A stretch of DNA of 59,145 nt. Source: JAKVJE01 sp047722305. GTDB taxonomy: Bacteria > Actinomycetota > Actinomycetes > Actinomycetales > Microbacteriaceae. The translations under genes and the position numbers were made by a program. The notes below the pieces were generated by a model that did not search any database, was not told the origin of the DNA, and saw only the letters and a list, made by a program, of their open reading frames with translations. The DNA lies in NCBI GenBank assembly GCA_047722305.1, contig JBDNYM010000008.1:1-59145 (forward strand). The letters run 5' to 3'. This document shows positions 8,363 through 16,580 of the stretch, in pieces. Each line of letters begins with the position of its first letter. Positions within the stretch are counted from its first letter, which is position 1.

Positions 8363-9346
8363 ATGCTGATCTCCCCCGCGACCACCCAGAACCTCATGCA
8401 CGCCGCCGTGCTGGACGCCCCAGGTGCCCCGGATGCCTTCGCGTTCCGCTCCATTCCCCGCCCCATCATCGTCAATACCGAGGCGCTGGTGCGCGTCCAT
8501 GGTGCCGGCGTCAATCCGATCGATGCGAAGACCCGCGCCGGGGGCGGCACCAGTGCCGCCATCCCGTCATGGCCGGCCGTGATCGGCTGCGACCTGGTGG
8601 GCGAGGTCGTGACTCCGCCCTACGAGCTGGCCCCGGTGAAGGCCGGGCAGCGCGTGTACGGCGTCGCCAACGTCCCCCGCGCCGGCGGCTCGTACGCCGA
8701 ATACGCGGCCGTGCCCATGACCAGCCTCGCCCCCGCACCGGCCTCGCTCACCGACGACGAAGCCGCAGCCGTCCCCGTCGCGGCGCTGACCGCCTGGGGC
8801 GCCGTCGTGGACCTCGCCAAAGCCCGCGCCGGCCAGCGCATCCTCGTGCACGCCGGCGCCGGCGGGGTGGGGCACTTCGCGGTGCAGCTTGCCCACTACT
8901 TCGGCGCCTACGTGATCGCCACCGCCTCGGCCGCCAACCGCGCGTTCGTCAAGCAGCTCGGGGCCGACGAGGTGATCGACTACCAGGCTCAGCCGTTCGA
9001 AGACGCCGTCGCCCAGGTCGACGTGGTGATCGACCTGCTGGGCAACGGCGTCGACCGCACCTCCAGCCGCTCTCTGAACGTGCTGCGCCGGGGCGGGCTG
9101 ATCGTGAATGTGCCGTCGGGCACCTGGCCCACACTGCGCGAGGAGGCCGCCGCCGCCGGCGTGCGCGCCTCCACGTTCAGACTCACCCCGTCGGGGGCGA
9201 TCCTGGCCGTCATCGGCCGGCTCATCGACGCCGGCGACATCCACGTCGAGATCGCGCACACCTACGCATTCGATGAGCTCGCCGCCGCCCACCGCGACAT
9301 CGAGTCGGGACACACCCGCGGCAAGCTGGTGGTGCGGATCGACTGA
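8363..9346 (+). CDS. zinc-independent NADP-dependent alcohol dehydrogenase/quinone oxidoreductase family protein
   Basis: A 327-residue medium-chain dehydrogenase/reductase. The N-terminal GroES-like half has GAGVNPIDAKTRAGG. The Rossmann glycine motif HAGAGGVGHFAVQLA is followed by ADEVIDYQAQPFE, as in QOR/zeta-crystallin reductases that reduce quinones or enones with NADPH. The structural-zinc Cys cluster of zinc alcohol dehydrogenases is absent. The ATG at 8363 is taken; the ATG at 8396 is possible but has no better ribosome site. Monocistronic. The substrate is unknown. Confidence 0.88.
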   Translation: MLISPATTQNLMHAAVLDAPGAPDAFAFRSIPRPIIVNTEALVRVHGAGVNPIDAKTRAGGGTSAAIPSWPAVIGCDLVGEVVTPPYELAPVKAGQRVYGVANVPRAGGSYAEYAAVPMTSLAPAPASLTDDEAAAVPVAALTAWGAVVDLAKARAGQRILVHAGAGGVGHFAVQLAHYFGAYVIATASAANRAFVKQLGADEVIDYQAQPFEDAVAQVDVVIDLLGNGVDRTSSRSLNVLRRGGLIVNVPSGTWPTLREEAAAAGVRASTFRLTPSGAILAVIGRLIDAGDIHVEIAHTYAFDELAAAHRDIESGHTRGKLVVRID

Positions 9347-9392
9347 GCGCCGCCTCTCCGCAGCACTCCCGGCAGTCCCGCACGCAATACGA

Positions 9393-9422
9393 GTAACGTT
9401 CATATTCTGATATGTGTGTTAC
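9393..9422. promoter_or_regulatory. inverted-repeat operator candidate upstream of the CGNR regulator
   Basis: Arms GTAACGTTCATAT (9393-9405) and ATATGTGTGTTAC (9410-9422) around a TCTG centre, 10 of 13 positions complementary. It ends 9 bases before the regulator start, so it probably overlaps the promoter. A likely autoregulatory site. Confidence 0.5.
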
Positions 9423-9431
9423 GTTGAGGCC

Positions 9432-10067
9432 ATGGCGTTTCCGGTCCCGGCTCTGCCGCTCTCCACGGTGGTGAGTCTGATCAACGAGTGGGGCAGCATG
9501 CCCGCGATGGTGTCGGTCAAACCCTGGGCGGGGTATCCGGCCGCGGACTCGGCCTTCCGGCAGGAATTCGCCGCCGCCTGGGGGGAGGATGCCGCCGCGG
9601 TGACCGACGACACGATCGTGCAGTCCGCCGACATCCTCTACCACGTCTTCGCCATGACGAATGCGCCGGCGCGGACGCGCGTGCTCAACCGCCTCTGCAC
9701 CCGCACCGGACTGACCCCGCAGCTGCGGGACCCCGACGGCGGCCTGTCCTGGCAGGTATCGCGCGATCGCGAGCGCCTCCTGGCCGCGATGCTGGTGCCC
9801 CTGCTCATGACGATCGCCGCCGACGGCCCCTCCCGACTCGGCATCTGCACGGCCACAGACTGCGCGGACGTATTCGTAGATGAGTCTCCGACCCAGAACC
9901 GCGCCTACTGCTCCACCCGCTGCCAGACGCGGGAGCGGGTGCGCGCGTTCCGCGAGCGGCAGCGGGCGGATGCGGCCGCGAGCGACGCCGCCGCAGGCAA
10001 CGCCCCGGCCGACAGCGGCATCCCAGGCGACGGCAGCGCTCCGGGCGACGGCAGCGCCGCAGCATGA
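9432..10067 (+). CDS. CGNR zinc-finger-like transcriptional regulator
   Basis: A 211-residue protein with an ABATE-like N-terminal half and a C-terminal treble-clef region: GICTATDCADVFVDESPTQN, then AYCSTRCQTRERVRAFRERQ. This is the CGNR finger layout, but the CGNR tetrapeptide itself reads TRCQTR, so it is a divergent member. The C-terminal tail is Ala/Gly/Asp-rich. The ATG at 9432 has GAGG upstream; the GTG at 9414 would lie inside the operator. Its stop overlaps the AEC transporter start, so it probably regulates that gene and itself. Confidence 0.75.
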   Translation: MAFPVPALPLSTVVSLINEWGSMPAMVSVKPWAGYPAADSAFRQEFAAAWGEDAAAVTDDTIVQSADILYHVFAMTNAPARTRVLNRLCTRTGLTPQLRDPDGGLSWQVSRDRERLLAAMLVPLLMTIAADGPSRLGICTATDCADVFVDESPTQNRAYCSTRCQTRERVRAFRERQRADAAASDAAAGNAPADSGIPGDGSAPGDGSAAA

Positions 10068-11026
10068 CGAGCGGCCTGCTCTCGGCGGCACTGCCGTTCT
10101 TCATCGTCCTGTTCGTCGGCATCATCGCCGGATACACGCGGAAGTTCGCCGCCGTCGAGCCGGCGCTGAACGCCTTCGTCTACGACATCGCCATGCCGGC
10201 GTTCCTGTTCGGCACCATCGCTGGGACGAGCCCGGGCAGCGGGGTGCCCGCCGGCTTCTTCCTCGTCGCCCTCGGAGTCACCGCCGGGATCACCGTCGGC
10301 ACCTACGCCCTAGCCGCCCTGGTGCCGCAGCTGCGACGCCTCGGCCCCGCGCCCGTCGCCCTGGCCGCCGGCTACGGGAATGTGGGCTACCTGGGCGTCC
10401 CCATCGTCCTCGCGCTCCTGGGCCCGGCCGGCGCCCTCGCGGCCGCCTTCGGGCAACTGCTGCACAACACTATGTTCATGGTCGGCTACCCGCTGATCCG
10501 GTCGGTCGCCGCGCCGCGGGATGGGGCCGTCGCAGGCCGGTCGCGCCTCCTGGCGATCCTCGATGCGGCCGTCTTCCGCAATCCGGTCACGCTCAGCGTC
10601 GCCGCCGGCCTCGTCGTCGCGTTCGCTCGCATCAAGGTCACCGGGGTACTGGGCAGCAGTATCGCCATGCTCGGACAGGCCGCCGTTCCCGGGGCGCTGT
10701 TCGCGATCGGACTCACGTTTCGCGGCGCGATCACCGAGATCCGCCGCGGCGGAATCCCCCCGCTCGGCATCGGCGTGGTGGCTGCGGTCAAGCTGCTGGT
10801 CCTGCCCGCGGCGACCGTGGCCGCGGTATGGCTCTGCGGCGCCTCCCTGCCCGGGCTGTGGGGCCGCGCCGCCGTCATCATGGCGGCGACTCCGGTGTCG
10901 GCCACGGCGTTCGTGCTCTCGCAGGAGTACGACGGCGACGGCCGCTTCCTGGCGACCACGATCGTCGCCACCACGGTGCTCGCCCTGGTCACCATCCCGG
11001 CCTTCGGCGCCATCCCCCTCCCCTGA
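10064..11026 (+). CDS. AEC (auxin efflux carrier) family transporter
   Basis: A 320-residue membrane protein with about ten helices in two inverted halves. Conserved features are YDIAMPAFLFGTIAG and AAGYGNVGYLGVPIVLALLG in the first half and VIMAATPVSATAFVLSQEY in the second, as in bacterial AEC proteins that export organic anions or amphipathic amino acids. The ATGA overlap with the CGNR regulator makes a two-gene operon. Followed by a long inverted repeat. The substrate is unknown. Confidence 0.88.
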   Translation: MTSGLLSAALPFFIVLFVGIIAGYTRKFAAVEPALNAFVYDIAMPAFLFGTIAGTSPGSGVPAGFFLVALGVTAGITVGTYALAALVPQLRRLGPAPVALAAGYGNVGYLGVPIVLALLGPAGALAAAFGQLLHNTMFMVGYPLIRSVAAPRDGAVAGRSRLLAILDAAVFRNPVTLSVAAGLVVAFARIKVTGVLGSSIAMLGQAAVPGALFAIGLTFRGAITEIRRGGIPPLGIGVVAAVKLLVLPAATVAAVWLCGASLPGLWGRAAVIMAATPVSATAFVLSQEYDGDGRFLATTIVATTVLALVTIPAFGAIPLP

Positions 11027-11049
11027 GTCCGCAGGCGGGGCCCCGGGGA

Positions 11050-11099
11050 CGCGAAACGGGCCGGCCCCGTCCCGCAGGATGGAACCGGCCCGTTTCGCG
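11050..11099. terminator. bidirectional terminator-like inverted repeat
   Basis: A perfect 15-bp stem (11050-11064 with 11085-11099) and a 20-base loop, between the convergent AEC gene and rplA. No T-run follows in either direction, so it may be Rho-assisted or an mRNA 3'-end stabiliser. Confidence 0.6.
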
Positions 11100-11199
11100 C
11101 GACCGCGCGACCAGCCGACACTGTGCGCGACCGCGCGACCAGCTCAGATGCGCGACCGCGCGACCAGCTCAGATGCGCGACCGCGCGACCAGCTCAGAT
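11097..11199. repeat. 25-bp tandem repeat array at the 3' end of rplA
   Basis: Three exact copies of a 25-base unit beginning GCGCGACCGCGCGACCAG (11125-11149, 11150-11174, 11175-11199), preceded by a diverged copy at 11097-11124. Each unit holds two CGCGACC sub-repeats. The last copy abuts the rplA stop codon. Confidence 0.9.
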
Positions 11200-11888
11200 C
11201 AGAGCGTGCTCGGGTCGAGCGGGATGCCCGGGCCGAAGGTGGTCGACACGGTGGCCTTCTGGATGTACCGGCCCTTGGCCGCCGACGGGCGGTGGCGGTT
11301 GATCTCGTCGAGGGCGGCCTGGACGTTGGAGGCCAGGTCGTCGGCGGAGAACGACGCCTTGCCGGCGATGAAGTGCACGTTGGCGTGCTTGTCGGTGCGG
11401 AACTCGATCTTGCCGCCCTTGATCTCGGTGACGGCCTTGGCCGCGTTCGGGGTCACGGTGCCGGTCTTCGGGTTCGGCATCAGGCCGCGGGGGCCCAGCA
11501 CCTTGCCCAGCCGACCGACCTTGCCCATCATGTTGGGGGTCGCGACGGCGGCGTCGAAATCGGTGTATCCGGCGGCCACCTTGGCGACCAGGTCGTCGTC
11601 GCCGACCTCATCGGCGCCGGCGGCGAGCGCGGCCTCGGCCTGCTCACCGGTGGCGAACACGATCACGCGCGCCGTCTTGCCGGTGCCGTGGGGCAGCGTG
11701 ACGGTGCCGCGCACCAGCTGGTCGGCCTTCCGGGTGTCGACGCCGAGCTTCAGGACGACCTCGACGGTCGAGTCGGTGTTCTTCGACCCGGTCTCCCGGG
11801 CCAGTTCCGCCGCTTCCGCGACGTTGTACAGCTTGCCGGACTGAATCTTCTCAGCCGCGGCCACATAGGCTTTGGATCGCCTGCTCAT
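11199..11888 (-). CDS. rplA: 50S ribosomal protein L1
   Basis: 229 residues, full length. Conserved GTVTLPHGTGKTARVIVFA, LGPRGLMPNPKTGTV and the C-terminal TTFGPGIPLD. L1 forms the mobile L1 stalk at the E site and typically represses the rplK-rplA mRNA. The ATG at 11888 has AGGAGAAGCAG upstream. Last gene of the tRNA-Trp-secE-nusG-rplK-rplA unit; rplJ does not follow directly as it often does. Confidence 0.97.
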   Translation of the reverse strand: MSRRSKAYVAAAEKIQSGKLYNVAEAAELARETGSKNTDSTVEVVLKLGVDTRKADQLVRGTVTLPHGTGKTARVIVFATGEQAEAALAAGADEVGDDDLVAKVAAGYTDFDAAVATPNMMGKVGRLGKVLGPRGLMPNPKTGTVTPNAAKAVTEIKGGKIEFRTDKHANVHFIAGKASFSADDLASNVQAALDEINRHRPSAAKGRYIQKATVSTTFGPGIPLDPSTL

Positions 11889-12007
11889 CTGCTTCTCCTG
11901 TCGATTGCAGTTGTGGTTGTTCGGGCCGGCGTGGCCCTCCCACCCGATCGCGGCGTCATCTGGGCGCCCGATCGTTACTTCTGTTCTTTCGAACTCCTGA
12001 AACTGAA

Positions 12008-12439
12008 CTACTGAACGGTGATGCCCATCGAGCGCGCGGTGCCCTCGATGATCTTCGACGCGGCGTCCAGGTCGTTCGCGTTGAGATCCGCCAGCTTGGT
12101 CTGGGCGATCTCGCGCACCTGAGCGGGCGTGATGGAGCCGACCTTGTCCGACTGCGGGACACCGGAGCCCTTGGGCACCCCGGCGGCCTTCAGGATGAGC
12201 TTGGCGGCGGGCGGAGTCTTGAGCACGAACGTGAACGAGCGGTCCTCGTACACGGTGATCTCAACCGGCACGACGTTGCCGCGCTGCGACTCGGTCGCCG
12301 CGTTGTACGCCTTGCAGAACTCCATGATGTTGACGCCGTGCTGGCCCAGGGCAGGGCCGATCGGCGGGGCGGGGTTCGCGGCTCCAGCTTCGATCTGAAG
12401 CTTGATGAACCCGGCCACCTTCTTCTTGGATTTCGCCAT
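12008..12439 (-). CDS. rplK: 50S ribosomal protein L11
   Basis: 143 residues, full length. The N-terminal domain has GAANPAPPIGPALGQHGVNIMEFCKAYN (the proline-rich, thiostrepton-region helix), and the C-terminal rRNA-binding domain ends in ARSMGITV. It forms the GTPase-associated centre with 23S rRNA. 75 bases downstream of nusG. Confidence 0.97.
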   Translation of the reverse strand: MAKSKKKVAGFIKLQIEAGAANPAPPIGPALGQHGVNIMEFCKAYNAATESQRGNVVPVEITVYEDRSFTFVLKTPPAAKLILKAAGVPKGSGVPQSDKVGSITPAQVREIAQTKLADLNANDLDAASKIIEGTARSMGITVQ

Positions 12440-12514
12440 GATTCCTTCTTTTCCTTTAACCTATGCGGCCTCGCCTGAGCGGGGACGTGCTGCGGCGGAC
12501 GAGTCCGCCAAGTC

Positions 12515-13312
12515 TCAGAGCTTCGTGACCTGGTCGAACGACAGCTCGACCGGCGTCTCGCGCTCGAACAGCGAGACGAGCACGGTGAGCTTGCCGCTCT
12601 CGGGCTTGATCTCGCTGATGGTGCCGGGCAGGCCCGTGAACGAGCCTTCCTTGATGGTGATGGTCTCGCCGATCTCGAAATCGATCTCGGTGGGCAGCGG
12701 TTTCGCCTTCGCGCCGCCCTTGGCGGCCCCACCCTTGGCGGCCCCGGCGGCGGGCTGCTCCGCGGCCTGCTCGACGGTGGTCTTCAGCATGTCGAACGCC
12801 TCGCGGAACCGCAGCGGGGTGGGCATGTGGCTCTCCTCGTTGACGCCCACGAATCCGGTGACGCCGGGGGTGTGACGGACCAGGGACCAGGAGTCCTCGT
12901 TGAGTTGCATGCGCACCAGCACGTAGCCGGGGATGCGGACGCGGCGCACCAGCTTGCGCTGGCCGTTGCGGACCTCGAGGACCTCTTCCTGGGGGACCTG
13001 CACCTCGTAGATGTCCTCGCCGCCGGCTTGGTTGTCGCGCCGGGTCTCGATGGCATGCTTGACGCTCTTCTCGTAGCCCGAGTAGGAGTGCAGGACGTAC
13101 CACTTGCCGGGCCGCTTGCGGAGCTCCTTCTTGAAGGCCACCAGCGGATCGACAGCCTCTTCCTCGGCCGCGGCAGCCTCCCCGTCAGCCTGGGCGATAG
13201 CCTCCCCACCAGCGGGCACGGCGGACTCGTCCGTCGCCGCAGCCGCGGCATCCGCCGTCGGCTCGGCCTCGACCTGGATGCCGTCCAGGTTCTCCGGTTC
13301 TGTCTCAGCCAC
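12515..13312 (-). CDS. nusG: transcription termination/antitermination protein NusG
   Basis: A 265-residue NusG, longer than the E. coli protein because of an acidic, Ala-rich N-terminal extension of about 80 residues, a known actinobacterial trait. The NGN domain starts at KWYVLHSYSGYEKSVKHAIE and includes PGYVLVRM. The C-terminal KOW domain has GETITIKEGSFTGLPGTISE. Between them is an unusually long, low-complexity Ala/Gly/Lys linker (GAAKGGAAKGGAKAKPL). It couples RNA polymerase to Rho or the ribosome. Confidence 0.96.
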   Translation of the reverse strand: MAETEPENLDGIQVEAEPTADAAAAATDESAVPAGGEAIAQADGEAAAAEEEAVDPLVAFKKELRKRPGKWYVLHSYSGYEKSVKHAIETRRDNQAGGEDIYEVQVPQEEVLEVRNGQRKLVRRVRIPGYVLVRMQLNEDSWSLVRHTPGVTGFVGVNEESHMPTPLRFREAFDMLKTTVEQAAEQPAAGAAKGGAAKGGAKAKPLPTEIDFEIGETITIKEGSFTGLPGTISEIKPESGKLTVLVSLFERETPVELSFDQVTKL

Positions 13313-13362
13313 TTGCTCTCGCCTTTCTCACCACAACCCGTCCGGCCAGCCCTGCCCTGCGA

Positions 13363-13635
13363 TCAGGACGAGGGCTTGCCGAAGATGAATACCACCAGCT
13401 TGCCGAACCCGAAGTCGAGGCCGCCCAGGATGAGCACCATCACGACGATGAAGACCAGCATGCCGACGAAGTACCAGAGCAGCTCGTGACGCGTCGGGGT
13501 CACCACCTGCCGCAACTCGGCGACGATCTGCTTCAGGAACAGCCAGATGCGGGCAAACGGTCCGCGCGCGCTCTTGCGATCGCGCTCGGCCCGCTCGACG
13601 ACGTTCTCAGCCGCGTCATCAGACGTGGGCGACAC
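13363..13635 (-). CDS. secE: preprotein translocase subunit SecE
   Basis: A 90-residue single-pass subunit of SecYEG. A cytoplasmic amphipathic helix, RIWLFLKQIVAELRQVVTPT, is followed by one transmembrane segment (LLWYFVGMLVFIVVMVLIL). I choose GTG 13635 because GAAAGG sits seven bases upstream; GTG 13641 is too close to that site. The short form is usual for Gram-positives. 36 bases after tRNA-Trp and upstream of nusG, so the tRNA and secE are probably co-transcribed. Confidence 0.93.
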   Translation of the reverse strand: MSPTSDDAAENVVERAERDRKSARGPFARIWLFLKQIVAELRQVVTPTRHELLWYFVGMLVFIVVMVLILGGLDFGFGKLVVFIFGKPSS

Positions 13636-13671
13636 GTGCACACCTTTCGTTCTGACCCGTATCGGGTTTCG

Positions 13672-13744
13672 CAGGGCGGACAGGACTCGAACCTGCAACC
13701 TGCGGTTTTGGAGACCGCTGCTCTACCAATTGAGCCACCGCCCT
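13672..13744 (-). tRNA. tRNA-Trp (anticodon CCA)
   Basis: A 73-base cloverleaf on the minus strand: acceptor AGGGCGG pairs with CCGCCCT, discriminator G, T-loop TTCGAGT and an anticodon loop reading CCA. Directly precedes secE, as in many actinobacteria. Confidence 0.97.
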
Positions 13745-13937
13745 CTACGGATCGAAATCCAGGGGATCGGCCCCATGACACCAGGCATCCACTGCATTTT
13801 CGGGCGCAGGAAAGCATGGCAGATTTCAACTACCGACAGCCGAGTCTAGAGGAGGCGACCCGCGCTGTAAAGCCGGACGGGCCCGGCGACGTCCAGCAAC
13901 ACGGCGACATACGGCGGCGTCGGCCCCGCCGCCGGTC

Positions 13938-13943
13938 TAGCGT
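13938..13943 (+). promoter_or_regulatory. leaderless -10 for the first M20 peptidase
   Basis: TAGCGT followed by six bases and the ATG at 13950; no ribosome site is present. Confidence 0.55.
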
Positions 13944-13949
13944 GGGCGC

Positions 13950-15314
13950 ATGACCGCCACGCCGCTCGCCTCTGTTCCCGCCGCACCCGGCACCCCCGCC
14001 GCCGAGGATGAGGTGGTCGAGGTCGCCCAGCACCTCATCCGCATCGACACCGCCAACGACGGCTCCGACATCCAGCCCGGCGAGCGCCCCGCCGCCGAGT
14101 ACGTGGCCGAGCAGCTGGCCGAGGCCGGGGTGCACGCCGACATCTTCGAGCACCGTCCCGGGCGCGCCAACCTGGTCGCCCGCATCGAGGGCACCGACCC
14201 GGCGCAGGGCGCGCTGCTGCTGCACGGGCACCTCGACGTGGTGCCGGTGCAGGCCGCCGACTGGTCGGTGGACCCGTTCTCGGGAGAGATCATCGACCAG
14301 CCCGGCGTCGGCCCGGTGCTCTGGGGTCGCGGAGCGCTCGATATGAAGGGCACCGACGCGATCTTTCTCACCGCCGTGCGCCAGCTGGCCCGCTCCGGGC
14401 GCCGGCCCCGCCGCACCATCGTGTTCGGCCAGTTCGCCGATGAGGAGGCCAGCGGCTACCAGGGCGCCAAGTGGATGGCCCCCGCCCACGCCGAGGCACT
14501 GGAGGGCGTGACCGACGCGATCACCGAGGGCGGCGGCGAGTCGCTCACCATCGGCGGGCGCCGCGCCTACGTGCTGCAGACCGCCGAGAAGTCGTACGCC
14601 TGGCTGCGGCTGACCGTCCACGGGACGGCCGGGCACGGCTCGCTGCAGAACCAGGACAACGCCGTGAGCCGCCTGGCCGCCGCCCTGGCCCGCGTGGCCG
14701 CCCACCACTGGCCGCTGCGACTGACCCCCACCGTCGAGGAGCTGCTGCGCCGGCTCTCCGGCCTGTCCGGGCTGCCGTTCGACCCCGCCGACGAGGACTC
14801 GCTGGTCGCCCTGGCCGGGGCCGCCGGCGAGATCGGGCCCGGCGCGCTCGCCTCTCTGCGCACCGTCGCCAACCCGACCGGGTTCACCGCCGGATACAAG
14901 CCCAACGTCATCCCGTCCGCCGCCCAGGCCACCATCGACGTGCGCATCCCGCCCGGGTTCGAGCGGGAAGACGAGCGCACCCTGCGCGAGCTGCTCGGCC
15001 CCGACGTCGAGATCGAGTCGATCGCGGCCGCCGACGGCATCTCGTCGCCGTTCTCCGGCCCCACGGTCGACGCCGTCGCCGACGCGCTGCAGCGTCAGGA
15101 CCCGGGAGCCGTGCTGCTGCCCTTCACGATGTCCGGCGGCACCGACAACAAGGCCCTCTCCGCACTCGGCCTGCGCGGGTACGGCTTCTCGCCGGCGCAG
15201 TTCCCCGACGGCTTCTCGACGGCCGGACTGGTGCACGGCGTGGACGAGCGCATCCCCGTCTCGACCCTGCGCTTCGGCGCCCGGGTGATCGCCGACCTGC
15301 TCGCGCACGTGTAG
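13950..15314 (+). CDS. M20 family dipeptidase/amidohydrolase (copy 1)
   Basis: A 454-residue cytosolic zinc peptidase of the M20/ArgE-DapE group. Metal and catalytic motifs are visible: LLHGHLDVVP (His, catalytic Asp), GRGALDMKG (bridging Asp), FADEEASG (general-base Glu pair) and a late VHGVDERIPV (His). The dimerisation domain includes GTAGHGS. About 60 percent similar by eye along its length to the copy at 18890-20272. Leaderless start with TAGCGT in place of a ribosome site. The substrate (dipeptide or N-acyl amino acid) is not resolved. Confidence 0.9.
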   Translation: MTATPLASVPAAPGTPAAEDEVVEVAQHLIRIDTANDGSDIQPGERPAAEYVAEQLAEAGVHADIFEHRPGRANLVARIEGTDPAQGALLLHGHLDVVPVQAADWSVDPFSGEIIDQPGVGPVLWGRGALDMKGTDAIFLTAVRQLARSGRRPRRTIVFGQFADEEASGYQGAKWMAPAHAEALEGVTDAITEGGGESLTIGGRRAYVLQTAEKSYAWLRLTVHGTAGHGSLQNQDNAVSRLAAALARVAAHHWPLRLTPTVEELLRRLSGLSGLPFDPADEDSLVALAGAAGEIGPGALASLRTVANPTGFTAGYKPNVIPSAAQATIDVRIPPGFEREDERTLRELLGPDVEIESIAAADGISSPFSGPTVDAVADALQRQDPGAVLLPFTMSGGTDNKALSALGLRGYGFSPAQFPDGFSTAGLVHGVDERIPVSTLRFGARVIADLLAHV

Positions 15315-15348
15315 GGTGCCAGCCCCGGGGCCCGGGACCTCCCTCGAC

Positions 15349-15354
15349 TAGCAT
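15349..15354 (+). promoter_or_regulatory. leaderless -10 for the aminotransferase
   Basis: TAGCAT, seven bases before the ATG at 15362, placed after the M20 stop codon. Confidence 0.55.
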
Positions 15355-15361
15355 TGGGCCC

Positions 15362-16561
15362 ATGCCGAAACCACTGTCGTCCCGCATCCTCTCGATCGCC
15401 GAGTCGGCGACGCTGAAGGTCACCGAGAAGGCCAAGGCGCTGCGCGCCGAGGGCCACCCGATCATCAGCTACTCCGCCGGCGAGCCCAACTTCCCCACCC
15501 CCGCCCACGTGGTGGAGGCCGCGGCGGCCGCGACCCACGACCCGCGCAACCACCACTACACGCCCGCCAGCGGGCTGCCCGAGCTGAAAGACGCCATCGC
15601 GGCCAAGACCGCCCGCGACTCAGCGCTTGACGTGCAGCGCGCCCAGGTAGTGGTCACCAACGGCGGCAAGCAGGCCGTGTTCGAGGGGCTCGCTGCCCTC
15701 ATCAACGAGGGCGACGAGGTGCTGGTCCCCGCCCCCTACTGGACCACCTACCCGGAGGCCATCAAACTGGCCGGCGGCATCCCCGTGCCTGTGCCCGGAG
15801 ACGTCGCCAACGACTACAAGGTCACCGTCGACCAGCTGGAGGCGGCCTGCACCGAGCGCACCAGCGTGCTGCTGTTCGTGTCGCCCTCCAACCCCACCGG
15901 CACCGTCTACACGCGCGCCGAGACCGCCGCCATCGCCGGCTGGGCCGTCGAGCACGACCTGTGGGTGCTGTCCGACGAGATCTACCAGAATCTCACCTAC
16001 GACGGTATGCAGGCCACCAGCATCGCGTCGGTCATCCCCGCCGCGGCCGCGCGCACCGTGCTGGTCAACGGTGTGGCCAAGTCATACGCGATGACCGGCT
16101 GGCGGGTCGGCTGGCTGGTCGGCCCGGCCACCGTCGCCAAGGCGGTCTCGAACATGCAGTCGCACCTGACCTCGAACGTCGGCAATGTGAGCCAGGTGGC
16201 CGCCCTGGCCGCTCTCACCGGGCCGCAGGACGCGGCGGCAGAGATGCGCGCCGCCTTCGACGTCCGCCGCCGCACCATGGTGGCCGAGCTGGCCCGCATC
16301 CCCGGCGTCACCGTTCCCACCCCGAAGGGCGCGTTCTACGTCTATCCAGACGTCACCGGCCTGCTCGGCCAGACCTGGGCCGGGCGCACCCCGCACTCGA
16401 CCCTCGAACTCGCCGACCTGCTGCTCGACGAACTCGACGTCGCCGTGGTGCCGGGCGAGGCGTTCGGCGCCAGCGGGTCGCTGCGATTGTCGTACGCACT
16501 GTCGGACGAGGCCATGCTGGAAGGTCTCCAGCGACTGCAGCGGCTGTTCGGCACCAACTGA
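15362..16561 (+). CDS. aspC: pyridoxal-phosphate-dependent aminotransferase, aspartate aminotransferase type
   Basis: A 399-residue class I aminotransferase, subgroup Ib. GGKQAVFE and PAPYWTTYPE contribute to the PLP and substrate site, SPSNPTGTVY and SDEIYQNLTYDG carry the conserved Asn, Asp and Tyr. The Schiff-base lysine is in NGVAKSYAMTGWRVGW (about residue 240), and RLSYALS holds the substrate carboxylate Arg. Aspartate/2-oxoglutarate is the likely pair. Convergent with murB, the usual actinobacterial neighbour. Leaderless promoter. Confidence 0.92.
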   Translation: MPKPLSSRILSIAESATLKVTEKAKALRAEGHPIISYSAGEPNFPTPAHVVEAAAAATHDPRNHHYTPASGLPELKDAIAAKTARDSALDVQRAQVVVTNGGKQAVFEGLAALINEGDEVLVPAPYWTTYPEAIKLAGGIPVPVPGDVANDYKVTVDQLEAACTERTSVLLFVSPSNPTGTVYTRAETAAIAGWAVEHDLWVLSDEIYQNLTYDGMQATSIASVIPAAAARTVLVNGVAKSYAMTGWRVGWLVGPATVAKAVSNMQSHLTSNVGNVSQVAALAALTGPQDAAAEMRAAFDVRRRTMVAELARIPGVTVPTPKGAFYVYPDVTGLLGQTWAGRTPHSTLELADLLLDELDVAVVPGEAFGASGSLRLSYALSDEAMLEGLQRLQRLFGTN

Positions 16562-16580
16562 GGCGAGGCTGCCAGGCCGG

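Noticed and set aside
11097..11199. CRISPR array
   Set aside because: The 25-base units are directly joined without spacers, and no cas gene is present. No CRISPR array is seen in the window.
9880..11844. Very long plus-strand open frame opposite or across several genes
   Set aside because: It is antisense to rplA and out of frame with the AEC transporter. Arg/Pro/Ala-rich readings of this kind are expected in high-GC DNA.
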